From Planctomycetota bacterium (GTDB lineage: Bacteria; Planctomycetota; UBA1135; GCA-002748355): 64,000 nt of DNA. A program made the translations under genes and the position numbers. The notes under the pieces are model-generated. The model worked only from the letters and a program-made list of their open reading frames with translations. It did not search any database and was not told the DNA's origin. Below are positions 1 to 8,098 of this stretch, piece by piece. Where the stretch lies: assembly GCA_020638795.1 (NCBI GenBank), contig JACKHW010000006.1, forward strand, positions 1-64,000. The letters are read 5' to 3'. Numbering within the stretch: position 1 is the stretch's first letter; each line of letters opens with the position of its first letter.

Positions 1-59
1 GCGAGCGCGGGCGTATGGACGGCACATCCCTCGTCCTGACCGCCCCCTCGAGGCTCGTC

Positions 60-2924
60 ATGCTCACACTCTGCAAGGCGATTTCGATCGCTATCGCTGC
101 GTTCGCGTTCACGAACTCGCTCCAAGCTCAGCGTGCACGACTCGTGTACGACGTCAATGCGGCGGCCGCGCAGGCCATAGTGCCAAACGGCCGCCTTCCC
201 ATCCTGGTTGCAGGTGGACTCACGTACTACGTGCTCGGCGATGCGGCAACCGGAACCGAGCTGTGGGCAAGCGACAGCAGCAATCGTTCGTATCTCGTGA
301 AGGACATCAGACCTGGACCAGCGTCCTCCAGCCCGTCTCTCATCGGCAGCCTCGGGTCGCGCATGGTGTTCGAAGCGTGGGAGACAGACGGGCTGAGAGT
401 CTGGATCACGGACGGGACCGAACACGGTACGCGCCGCATCGTTGCCAATTCAGCCGCCAACTACGTGCGGCCCGCCTTCCTCTCCGGCTCGGCGCTCATC
501 GGCGCACATCTCTACTTCGTCACCGCACGCGACTATCGGTATGACATCTACCGCACGGACGGCACGACGATCGAGGCTGTGACGCAGTTCAAGGTCCGAG
601 ATAGCAATGCACTGCGCGGACTTCGCGCGTTCGGCAGCGAGCTGTTCTTCGTCTACTACGACGGTAGCCAATTCGAGTGGTGGTTCGTGGACACCGCTGC
701 GAGGACGCTGACCCCAAAGCAGCTCGTCGCCTTCAACGGGACCCCGACAGGTTCGCTGACGATCGCCGGTGATTCCGTGTGGTTCAGCGGCACGGCCGCC
801 AACGGGGACGAGCTGTACGTCTACGATCGCAAGACGCAGACACTCAAGGCCTTCGACCTCGTGCCCGGTCCCGGGTCGTCGAGAGTGAGTTCACTCGTGA
901 CTCTGAACAATCGCGCCTACTTCCGTGCGCTCACGTCGACGACCAGCGCGGGCGAAGAGGTTTGGGTGAGCGATGGCACGTTGAGCGGCACAACGCCTCT
1001 CGTGGTCAACCAACGGATTGATGGAGTCTCCAGACTCGAAGTCGTGGGGAGTCGCTTGTTCTTCGATTCCGCAACGACCGGCAAGACCTACGTGTCGGAT
1101 GGCACAGCAGCAGGCACTGTCGCCGTCGAAGACGCGCGCATGCTCGCCGTCGATGCCACCTACATCTGGACGCTCGACACGGTTCGAGGCAACTACGCGC
1201 GACGTCGTCTCGGCGCTCCGTACGGCCTCATTTTCCTGACGGCCAAAACATCGACACCGAACCTGTGGGGCCAACTCGGAGCCAATGGGGACCTCTGGTT
1301 CTTCGTCAACGGCGAGAACTGGACCAGCTCGGGCACCGTGTCATCCACGTCCCGATTCGCCCCTGCACAAAACGGGCGGACCGAGAGCTCCTATCCGCGA
1401 TCGCTCATGGCGCTCGGCCAGCGCTGCATCTTCGTCGCGACCGACGCAGGCGGCAGACGCGCACTGTGGATCACCGACGGACGCACGAATGGCACGTGGC
1501 GCATCACGCCGCCACTGTCCATAGCGACGATACACGACCGAGAAGACATCGCCGTCTTCGACGGTCGTGCATGGTTCGCACTTCATGATCTCGGCGGACG
1601 CGAAGTGTGGTGGAGCGACGGCGCCCAGTCCGGCCCGACGATCCTCACCGACCTCAATCCGCAAGGGTCGAGCGATCCCGAGCACTTCGTTGCGACCGGC
1701 CGCGCACTGTGGTTCTGGGCGACGGATCCGGCACAGGGGCGCGAGCTCTTCCGCACCGATGGCACGGCCGCTGGGACTCGTCTCGCCGTGGACCTCACGA
1801 CGGGCCCTGGCGATACCGACGTCGAGTCGATGTGGGCGGTGGGAGAACGGCTCTTCTTCTACCGCGTGACCACGAACGGCATCGAACTGCTGAGCAGCGA
1901 CGGCACGGCAAGTAGCACGCACGTGCTCGCGGCGCCGACCGACAAGGGCTCGCTCCTCGGCGTGACGAAGGACGGCTGCTTCGTGCTCGAGACGAACGCG
2001 AGCGGCGCTTGGTCCGTGCTCTTCACCGACGGCACCGTCCAGGGAACGCGCGTCGTCGACCGACAATCCGGCATCGAAGTCGCGCCAGCCGGCGCCGTGC
2101 TGCCAAAGAGCAACGCGATCGTCGTCGCCAAGAGCGATGGCCTCTGGCGCATCGACCCAACCGGTAAGATCCTGCTCGCGAGCGGACGCTACTTTGACCC
2201 GATCACGGTGCAGGATCGAGCCGTCGGCCTTCGCATGAAGCCGACCGAAGAGGTCTACATCAGCGATGGCACGGTAGCCGGCACGCAGACAGGACCGAGT
2301 CATCTCGCATCGTTACTGCGCGGTACGAACCACGAACAACTGCGTGGCCTCGGCACATCGCGCATGCTGAGCGTGACTCGCAACACACCGATGCTCACGA
2401 GTGGGCTCGCGACCGGAAGTACACAGGATCACGCCCTCGCGACCGAACTCGAGTCGACTCAAGCCGTCGTCGCCGGCGGAAAGCTCTTCGTCGATGCTTC
2501 TCTCGAGTACGGTTCCGAACTCTACGTCGTCGACGACTTCGGACCCGAGTCGGCGATCGTCTCGCGCGGCTGCGGCACCGGGATTCGCACACCGACGTTG
2601 ACCGCGACGCCACCGACACTCGGACTGCCGATGGCACTCGAAGCGAGCAGCTTGCGGAACGGCGACGTCGCTGTCCTCCTCGCGGGCATTGCGGCGGACG
2701 TTCGCATTCCTGGAGGCTGCACTGTCCTCGTCGACTTGACGAGCACCGCACTCCTGCTGCCGACACTCGCGTTCCAGGGGGATGCGTCGTGGACCGTGCC
2801 CTTGCCGTGGGGCGCACAGTTCCTCGGGCTCCAAGTGCGATGGCAGGTGTTGTCGGTGACTCCGTCCGCGAACCTACGAGCGCTCGAAACGACCAACGGG
2901 CTCGACTCGCTCTTGCGGCCGTAG
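60..2924 (+). CDS. Secreted ELWxxDGT-repeat protein
   Basis: The product has 954 residues if started at the ATG that begins MLTLCKAISI. That start gives a typical signal peptide ending near SLQAQ, whereas the in-frame ATG at 15 would put 15 extra residues in front of it. The body repeats the ELWxxDGTxxGT pattern about a dozen times (for example EVWVSDGTLSGT, ELFRTDGTAAGT, VYISDGTVAGT). This pattern is known from large exported bacterial proteins and is thought to form beta-propeller-like blades. The last 110 or so residues, beginning at GCGTG, form a compact module that also ends two other secreted proteins here (25897-27963 and 62905-63363). No catalytic motif is visible. It is probably a surface or extracellular structural or binding protein; its ligand is unknown. 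Confidence 0.85.
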   Translation: MLTLCKAISIAIAAFAFTNSLQAQRARLVYDVNAAAAQAIVPNGRLPILVAGGLTYYVLGDAATGTELWASDSSNRSYLVKDIRPGPASSSPSLIGSLGSRMVFEAWETDGLRVWITDGTEHGTRRIVANSAANYVRPAFLSGSALIGAHLYFVTARDYRYDIYRTDGTTIEAVTQFKVRDSNALRGLRAFGSELFFVYYDGSQFEWWFVDTAARTLTPKQLVAFNGTPTGSLTIAGDSVWFSGTAANGDELYVYDRKTQTLKAFDLVPGPGSSRVSSLVTLNNRAYFRALTSTTSAGEEVWVSDGTLSGTTPLVVNQRIDGVSRLEVVGSRLFFDSATTGKTYVSDGTAAGTVAVEDARMLAVDATYIWTLDTVRGNYARRRLGAPYGLIFLTAKTSTPNLWGQLGANGDLWFFVNGENWTSSGTVSSTSRFAPAQNGRTESSYPRSLMALGQRCIFVATDAGGRRALWITDGRTNGTWRITPPLSIATIHDREDIAVFDGRAWFALHDLGGREVWWSDGAQSGPTILTDLNPQGSSDPEHFVATGRALWFWATDPAQGRELFRTDGTAAGTRLAVDLTTGPGDTDVESMWAVGERLFFYRVTTNGIELLSSDGTASSTHVLAAPTDKGSLLGVTKDGCFVLETNASGAWSVLFTDGTVQGTRVVDRQSGIEVAPAGAVLPKSNAIVVAKSDGLWRIDPTGKILLASGRYFDPITVQDRAVGLRMKPTEEVYISDGTVAGTQTGPSHLASLLRGTNHEQLRGLGTSRMLSVTRNTPMLTSGLATGSTQDHALATELESTQAVVAGGKLFVDASLEYGSELYVVDDFGPESAIVSRGCGTGIRTPTLTATPPTLGLPMALEASSLRNGDVAVLLAGIAADVRIPGGCTVLVDLTSTALLLPTLAFQGDASWTVPLPWGAQFLGLQVRWQVLSVTPSANLRALETTNGLDSLLRP

Positions 2925-2953
2925 CTGCTCGAGTTGGAGCGTCACGGCGAAGC

Positions 2954-3412
2954 TCAGCGACCGCGCCGCGGCACGTAGACGAGATCGCCGTTCTGCAAGC
3001 AGATGTTGTTCGATGTGACGCCGTAGAGCACCATGTGGCGCACGTCCACACGGATCGTCGTCGGTGCACCGCCGGCTCGATCGAAGCGGACGACGGCGAT
3101 GTCACGGATGTCCGCCTGATCCTTCAAGCGGACATCCTGCGCGATCAACTCGAGGATCGTCGCCCCCGCAGCGACGCGTTGCGCATCGCCTTCGATCTCA
3201 CCGAGCACGGTCACGGTTCGTGCATCGTGCCGATCCGCGAGATCCGAACGCGAATCCATGCTCTGGCACCCGAATGCAGGCAGTAGCGCCAACAGGATGA
3301 CGATGCTCGACGCGATGCGTGCCCGGGTGGTCCAGCGAACCACGGGACTTCGTTGTGAGAGATTCCGGATCCGACGCTCGAGATCACCAGCGACACTCAT
3401 GGCTGTCATCAT
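2954..3412 (-). CDS. SLBB-domain polysaccharide-export-like lipoprotein
   Basis: Start chosen at 3412 (MMTAMSVAGD, 152 aa) because GGGAGGTG lies just upstream; the frame stays open further 5' but without such a site. A hydrophobic segment (SIVILLALLPAFGC) ends in a cysteine resembling a loose lipobox, so export as a lipoprotein is likely. The C-terminal 85 residues (RTVTVLGEIEG to LVYVPRRGR) match the soluble-ligand-binding beta-grasp (SLBB) fold seen in Wza-type exporters, including the closing 'NGDLVYVP' signature. The larger poly-export domain is absent, so this is a short SLBB protein rather than a full Wza channel. No polysaccharide genes adjoin it. Its partner is unknown. Confidence 0.7.
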   Translation of the reverse strand: MMTAMSVAGDLERRIRNLSQRSPVVRWTTRARIASSIVILLALLPAFGCQSMDSRSDLADRHDARTVTVLGEIEGDAQRVAAGATILELIAQDVRLKDQADIRDIAVVRFDRAGGAPTTIRVDVRHMVLYGVTSNNICLQNGDLVYVPRRGR

Positions 3413-3417
3413 TGCTT

Positions 3418-3425
3418 CACCTCCC
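3418..3425 (-). promoter_or_regulatory. Strong Shine-Dalgarno deciding the SLBB start
   Basis: On the minus strand the sequence reads GGGAGGTG, five nucleotides before the double ATG at 3412. It is one of the best ribosome-binding sites in the window and argues against the longer reading from 3547. Confidence 0.7.
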
Positions 3426-3571
3426 AACGAGGATTCGAGCCGCGACGCGGTCCCGTCGGCTTCGAGTCGAAAGAGCTTGAGTTGGCAATCATCGAGGCGC
3501 TGTCCATCGAATGTGTCAGGGCAGCCCGCGCAACGCATAGGACCCACCAGAAGCGGCTGCTCGAAGGAAGT

Positions 3572-4510
3572 TCAGCTCGCTTCTTTGGGCGCTGCCTCCG
3601 TCTCTGCGAGGATCGCCCTGAACCAGCGCTCGATGTGTCCGATGGCAACTGGACTGGCGAGGCCGTCTTTCGGGCCCGTGGGGAGATCGTCGGCTACGAG
3701 TTCGCTGAGTGTCGGCTGATGGCGACGCCACTGCAGGTCGTAGTCTTCGGTGGCAGCGGGGGCCAACCCGATCGCCTCTAGCGGCTTCAGGGTGAGATAG
3801 GCGTTTGCCATCTTGCTCAACCCCTGCAGGCTGGCAGCCTCGCCCTTCAAGTCCTTGAGGGGCTCGCCGCCGTCTAGACCGTTCGCGACCCTGACAAACG
3901 CGATTGCGGCCGGTCGGAACCAGGAGTACTTCAACTCAAGCGCGAACTCCGCGACGCGCACTCGCGACAGCGCTTTCTCGACCATCGAGTAGTCCGGGCC
4001 GTTGCGCGTAAGCTCAGCGATCCACCAAAGCCTAGCCGCAGCGTTGCGCAGACGGTCACTGCCAGTGAAGCGCCAGGCGGTGACGCGCCCATCCTTGGCA
4101 TGTCGCTCGTGGACGTAGTCAGCCATGAGCTCGATCGATATCCAGCGCCAGAGATCCGGGTCGGCTGCTACTCTCGGCGGAAGGCGGAGCGCAGCGTGCA
4201 GCCTCGGAGCCATCCAGGCGTCAAGCTCGCTGGAGGACTGGAACTGGCGTGCGACGGCGTGCCGGGAGAGCTCTCGAACGATCTCGGCGTCCGGCGCCTC
4301 TGATCCGAGCAGATCGCGGTGGTCGATCCTCTCTTCGAATCCTCTTCGCAGGAAGGCCAAACCGCTCGCTGAGTTTCTCCGGAAGACAGAGCCGCTATCG
4401 GAGAAGGCGACGTCGGGCTTCTTGAAGCGGGCGCGGGCCTCGACGCTGCGCTTCCGCCCGGGGTTTCTCGATGCTCTCGAAGCACACCGCGAGCGAGTTT
4501 CTGCCGGCAT
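3572..4510 (-). CDS. DUF6339-family protein (defence-island associated)
   Basis: The product is about 312 aa from the ATG beginning MPAETRSRCA; the frame extends to 4570, and the start is uncertain because no good ribosome site is visible. The middle region carries a motif set I associate with DUF6339: DLWRWISIELMADYVHER, then RLRNAAARLWWIAEL. No catalytic residues are evident, and the function of the family is not known to me. DUF6339 genes are often found beside vsr, Z1-domain, PD-(D/E)XK and cytosine-methyltransferase genes. Here a vsr remnant is divergent, with only about 17 bp between the two starts, but the other partners are absent. It is probably the leftover of an imported DNA-modification or defence locus. 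The family assignment is from memory of motifs, not from a search. Confidence 0.6.
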   Translation of the reverse strand: MPAETRSRCASRASRNPGRKRSVEARARFKKPDVAFSDSGSVFRRNSASGLAFLRRGFEERIDHRDLLGSEAPDAEIVRELSRHAVARQFQSSSELDAWMAPRLHAALRLPPRVAADPDLWRWISIELMADYVHERHAKDGRVTAWRFTGSDRLRNAAARLWWIAELTRNGPDYSMVEKALSRVRVAEFALELKYSWFRPAAIAFVRVANGLDGGEPLKDLKGEAASLQGLSKMANAYLTLKPLEAIGLAPAATEDYDLQWRRHQPTLSELVADDLPTGPKDGLASPVAIGHIERWFRAILAETEAAPKEAS

Positions 4511-4527
4511 CGAGTAGTTCTCATCGC

Positions 4528-4954
4528 GTGGCAGGCACACCAGAGCCCTCGTCAGCGTCCGCGTCGGCACGCCTGCGCGCGGCGCGTCAGCGAGAAACCC
4601 GAGTTAGAGTTGCGGCGTCGGCTTCATGCCATGGGGTTTCGCTACCGCGTGGACGCGCCGCCCTTGAAAGGGATGCGTCGACGGGCGGATGTCGTCTTCG
4701 GCAAGGCTCGAGTGGCTGTTTTTGTTGATGGCTGCTTTTGGCATCGATGTCCGGAGCACTCCACGATCCCGAAATCGAACAGGAATTGGTGGCTGGCGAA
4801 GCTAGAGGCGAACGTGCAGAGAGACAGAGATACAGATGCTTGGCTTCGTGAGCGTGGCTGGTGCGTGATCCGATCATGGGAGCATGAGGATCCCGACGAC
4901 GCTGCTCGGCGTGTCGTGCAGGCTGTTCGAGGTCGATTGACGCTTCCGCCATAA
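4528..4954 (+). pseudogene. vsr: vsr-type very short patch repair endonuclease, frameshifted
   Basis: Two reading frames together make a Vsr endonuclease. The first runs from a GTG at 4528 and gives the family N-terminus (ARLRAARQRET). The second, from about 4592, continues with KPELELRRRLHAMGFRYRVD and then the core: RRADVVF with the catalytic Asp, VFVDGCFWHRCPEH, NRNWWLAKLEANVQRDRDTD and VIRSWEHEDP. The frame changes around 4593-4598, where the usual RDTxPE would sit; two (or five) bases appear to be missing. Vsr nicks beside T:G mismatches left by cytosine-5 methylation, yet no dcm-like methyltransferase is nearby. Starting at TTG 4610 would give a 114-aa protein lacking the N-terminal region. 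Decay and a sequencing error are both possible. Confidence 0.7.
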
Positions 4955-5117
4955 GCAGGAAGGCGAAGATTCTGCTGGGCAACCGTGGCAGCAACATTAC
5001 CCTGGGTTTTGCCAGCTTCGGTCGAAGCCGCGTGCAGCGGAGCCTGTATTTCGGCCTGTGAAGCCACAGTGCCGTTTCGGAGACCGAAGAACGACAGCTC
5101 CCTCCAGTCACTCGGCA

Positions 5118-5432
5118 AAGACCGCGATCATTCGCGCGCTCGCTCGGCATCGCCGCTCGCCGCAACGAATCCACGAGCGATTCGAGACGTGCACGTTCTC
5201 GGTCGGTCAACTTCGCGCGTCGCACGAGATGGCTCACGATGGGCTCGAACGAACCCCCGCAATACGTGGCAGCAAGATCGTCGAGCCGCCTACCGACGAA
5301 GGTGTCCCGCTCGACCTTCGCAGCAAAGGTGTGCGGCACGGAACGGCGCGAGCGCTTGACGAGCCCCTTCGCTTCGAGTCGCTCCAAGAGCTTCTGCACC
5401 GTCTCGATGTCGTTCCTCGAACGATCGTGCGC
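5118..5432 (-). pseudogene. BlaI/MecI/CopY-type repressor, 5'-truncated fragment
   Basis: Read on the minus strand from 5432, about 105 codons match the back half of BlaI-type repressors: ETVQKLLERLEAKGLVKR (end of the winged helix), HTFAAKVERD, RRLDDLAATYCGGSFEPIV, and the helical dimerisation tail LTDRERARLESLVDSL. The first two helices of the DNA-binding domain are missing. A stop codon lies immediately upstream in frame (5433-5435), overlapping the start of the next gene. The frame runs on to 4587 without family similarity, so the native stop is also lost. No BlaR/M56 peptidase is present. This looks like a regulator cut by recombination. Confidence 0.65.
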
Positions 5433-5434
5433 TC

Positions 5435-5787
5435 ATGAACGAAGACTCCGACGACTCAGTACCGCCCGAAGTGCTCGCTCGCAGGCGCGCGTGGTTCCAC
5501 GAGTACACGAATCGGCTCGACGACCGACCTGCGGAATTGCCCCTCCGTTGCCCTTGCTGCGGTAACAAGACCCTCGACGAACGAGGTGCGTTCGAAATCT
5601 GTCCTGTTTGCTTCTGGGAGGACGATGGGCAGGACGACTACGAAGCCGACGTGATCCGTGGCGGCCCAAACGGGCGTCTCAGCCTCACGTGGCCCGGGAC
5701 AACTATCGCAGCATGGGCGCCTCTGACGAACGAAGCTTGGGCCACGTCCGCGCGCCACGACCCGAAGAGCTCCCCGACAACGAATGA
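5435..5787 (+). pseudogene. CPCC-family cysteine-rich protein, frameshifted
   Basis: The ATG at 5435 opens MNEDSDDSVPP, followed by the zinc-ribbon-like core of CPCC proteins: LRCPCCGNKTLDERGAFEICPVCFWEDDGQDD and then RGGPNGRLSLT. After that codon the frame departs from the family. The expected ending (ARDNYRSMGASDERSLGHVRAPRP) continues in another frame from 5692 to a TGA at 5785-5787. One base appears to be missing around 5690, where a Gln codon is usual. Uncorrected, the original frame would run on to 6004 through unrelated sequence. CPCC proteins are small and uncharacterised, and their four cysteines probably bind metal. This may be recent inactivation or a base-calling error. Confidence 0.75.
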
Positions 5788-5853
5788 CACGCATGCGGGC
5801 CACGCACTCGGCACGTGTTCGAGTCGTTCCACACGCTGCTATGCTCTGCCGCG

Positions 5854-6231
5854 ATGGACGTCTTCCACATCCTGGCCGAAGCGAAGATCCGAGAAGCGAT
5901 CGACGCTGGCATGCTCGACGACTTGCCTGGTACCGGGAAACCGCTGCAACTCGATGACGATGCGAACGTGCCCGCCGACTTGCGCGCTTCGTATCGCATC
6001 CTGAAGAATGCCGGCATGCTGCCCGAAGAGCTCGAACTCAGGCAATCGATGGTGCGCCTTCGAGACTTGCTCGCCGCCACGTGCGACGACGAAGAAGAAG
6101 CACGCCTTCGCAGCGAACTAGACTCGCTCGCGAGTCGCTTCGAGTGTCTAGTCGAACGGAGGCGCGGCACGGCGCCGGCTCTCGGCGATTACAGGGATCG
6201 CGTCGCACGACGATTGCGAGGTGGACAGTGA
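5854..6231 (+). CDS. DUF1992 (DnaJC28-like) domain protein
   Basis: A 125-aa protein starting MDVFHILAEAKIREAIDAG; the frame is open from 5815 but the ATG at 5854 matches the family start. The sequence LAEAKIREAIDAGMLDDLPGTGKPLQLDDD is the conserved core of DUF1992, also seen in eukaryotic DNAJC28. It is followed by RASYRILKNAGMLPEELELR and a charged helical tail. The biochemical role is unknown; the proteins are small, soluble and widespread. The stop overlaps the GTG start of the sigma factor by 11 nt, so the two are probably co-transcribed. Confidence 0.85.
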   Translation: MDVFHILAEAKIREAIDAGMLDDLPGTGKPLQLDDDANVPADLRASYRILKNAGMLPEELELRQSMVRLRDLLAATCDDEEEARLRSELDSLASRFECLVERRRGTAPALGDYRDRVARRLRGGQ

Positions 6232-6847
6232 CTCAGTGCGTATCGAGACCATGACGGACGGACCATGCTTCGAGAGCCTGCTGAACGCACAAATCCCGGC
6301 ACTGCAGGCGTTCCTCCGCTTGCGGACCAAGCGTGCGTTGCGCGACCGTGAATCCCACGTCGACCTCGCGCAGTCGATCTGCCGGGAAGCGCTCGAGGGC
6401 AAGGAGCGCTACGAGCATCACGACGCTGCGGGGTTCAAGAACTGGCTCTTCACCCTCGCACGCCGCAAGCTCGCCGAGCGCGACCGGCATTGGAATACCG
6501 ACAAACGCGACATCGGACGCGAGCAGCGCGCGTTCGCCAACGATGACGACGAGAGCGTCGGACTCGTCGAGCAGTACGCGACGTTTTCGACACCCAGCAT
6601 GCACGCCTCGTCCCGTGAGCAACTCGCGGAGATCGAGAGAGCGTTCGATCGTCTCTCGGACGAACAGCGCGAGGTCATCTCGCTCGTCCGGATCGCGGGG
6701 CTGAGCCACAAGGAAGCCGGCGAGATCCTCGGAGTCAGCGAGGAGGGGTCACGCCAACTGTTGCGGCGCGCGATCGTTCGACTGTCGATCCTGCTCGATT
6801 CGAAGACTGCACCGGAGAACGAGTCGAAGTCCGACGATCGCGAATGA
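6221..6847 (+). CDS. RNA polymerase sigma-70 family (ECF-like) factor
   Basis: A 208-aa protein from a GTG that overlaps the preceding gene by 11 nt. The C-terminal region AFDRLSDEQREVISLVRIAGLSHKEAGEILGVS is a clear sigma region 4 helix-turn-helix. The N-terminal half (AQSICREALEGKERYEHHDAAGFKNWLFTLARRKLAERDRHW) corresponds to region 2. Such factors redirect RNA polymerase to alternative promoters. No anti-sigma factor or FecR-like gene is adjacent. The acidic insert between regions 2 and 4 (FANDDDESVGL) is variable in such proteins. The target regulon cannot be read from this window. Confidence 0.85.
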   Translation: MDSDSVRIETMTDGPCFESLLNAQIPALQAFLRLRTKRALRDRESHVDLAQSICREALEGKERYEHHDAAGFKNWLFTLARRKLAERDRHWNTDKRDIGREQRAFANDDDESVGLVEQYATFSTPSMHASSREQLAEIERAFDRLSDEQREVISLVRIAGLSHKEAGEILGVSEEGSRQLLRRAIVRLSILLDSKTAPENESKSDDRE

Positions 6848-6857
6848 GTCCTGAGAT

Positions 6858-7898
6858 TCAAAACGCTTCGCGATCCGATCGACTTTCGCCTTTCTCGAGT
6901 TCGAAGTAACCGATCGAGCGGAACGCATCCTCGTGATACCGCGTGCTCGCGATCTCACTGCGATCGATCTCGTCGGCGAATGCGAGGATTTCCTGTCGAT
7001 CTCGATAGCGCAGATCCCAATCCATGAAGCTCTCGATGTAGCCGATGTCCGGCGTCGTCGGCAAGAAGTTGCAGAGCACGAGGCGACCTCCCGGCACGAG
7101 CATGCGGAACAGCGACCTCGTCAATCGCTGTGCGACGCGATCCTCGAGGTAGTCGTAGAGCCCGGACGAGTAGATGAGGTCGAACTGTCCGAAGTCGGCT
7201 TTCCCTGCCAGCATCTGGCGCACCGACATGTGCTGCGGCTTGACGCACGGACTTGCCGAGGCTGCGACCTCGAGGCTCTTTGCGTCGGAGTCGAGAGCGA
7301 TGAGTTCGCGCACGTGGTCGTTTTCTACGGCGCGTGAGACCTGCGCTTCTCGAAGGTGACCGCAGGCAACAGACAGAATGCGCACTCGGCCGGGGTTCTT
7401 CGCGGCGCACGCATCGATTGACTTGGCGATGATGCGCCGGCGTGCGCGCACCGCGCGAATCGCGAAGCGCTTACTGCAGTAGTCGTAGAGCCACTGGCTC
7501 ACAGGACCCTGGTCTCGCGCGTCGAGGATGCCGTAGATGTAGTCGAGCAGGACCGCATCACCGGCATATCCGCGGGGCTTCGCGAACGCGCGCTGGGTCA
7601 ATGGGTCGAGATGAATGATCTTGGCGAGCGCGTGCTGCGGCACGACGTTCTTGGCGAAGCGCTCCCACTCCGCGTCACTCGAGTTCCCGAGGATTTCGTC
7701 GAGCCCCGCGAAGAGACGATCGGCGGCGCCCGCGAGATCGCCACGGACGACCCTCTGCAACACGTTGTCGAGCAACGGGTGGGATGTCCCATGGTCGATA
7801 TGCGAGCCAGGTCGTTGAGTGAAACTGTGAGCCGCGTGGCTCTTGGCCGTGGTGGTCGTGCGTGTGGTCGTCATCGTCTGGATTCGTTCGTCAGTCAT
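6858..7898 (-). CDS. Class I SAM-dependent methyltransferase
   Basis: Start set at 7898 (MTDERIQTMTTTR, 346 aa) because GGAGG stands seven nucleotides upstream; the frame extends to 8276 without support. A low-complexity threonine stretch (TMTTTRTTTTAKS) opens the protein. A helical region follows (DLAGAADRLFAGLDEILG, HLDPLTQRAFAKPRGYAGDA), then a Rossmann methyltransferase core: VRILSVACGHLREAQVS (SAM loop), ELIALDSDAKSL, FDLIYSSGLYDYLED and MLVPGGRLVLCNF. The layout resembles planctomycete and proteobacterial methyltransferases related to 3-OH-palmitate methyl-ester-type enzymes, but the substrate is not determinable. It is convergent with the sigma factor gene, with a 10-bp gap. Confidence 0.75.
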   Translation of the reverse strand: MTDERIQTMTTTRTTTTAKSHAAHSFTQRPGSHIDHGTSHPLLDNVLQRVVRGDLAGAADRLFAGLDEILGNSSDAEWERFAKNVVPQHALAKIIHLDPLTQRAFAKPRGYAGDAVLLDYIYGILDARDQGPVSQWLYDYCSKRFAIRAVRARRRIIAKSIDACAAKNPGRVRILSVACGHLREAQVSRAVENDHVRELIALDSDAKSLEVAASASPCVKPQHMSVRQMLAGKADFGQFDLIYSSGLYDYLEDRVAQRLTRSLFRMLVPGGRLVLCNFLPTTPDIGYIESFMDWDLRYRDRQEILAFADEIDRSEIASTRYHEDAFRSIGYFELEKGESRSDREAF

Positions 7899-8098
7899 GG
7901 TCTTGCCTCCGGTTCTGAGCACCCGGATGCCCACGAGTCGCCGAACGTGACAGCGAATCCGGAAGAAAAACGCGGCACGAAAAATCGCGAGATTCCCGTC
8001 ACGAATTCCCCGGCATCGCAATCCGGTCCCGTGCCTGCCGAGCAACACGCGAGAGGCAGGACAGACCCTCAGAACCCACGAAGACCGGAGAGACCACG
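7899..8098. other. Divergent intergenic region
   Basis: About 200 bp between the methyltransferase and lipase starts must hold both promoters. I see a short CCTGCC/GGCAGG inverted pair near 8035-8065 but no convincing named operator. Confidence 0.4.

Noticed and set aside
4587..5399. A 270-residue minus-strand open frame as an intact gene
   Set aside because: Only the first 95 or so codons resemble a BlaI regulator; the remainder is antisense to vsr and has no similarity.
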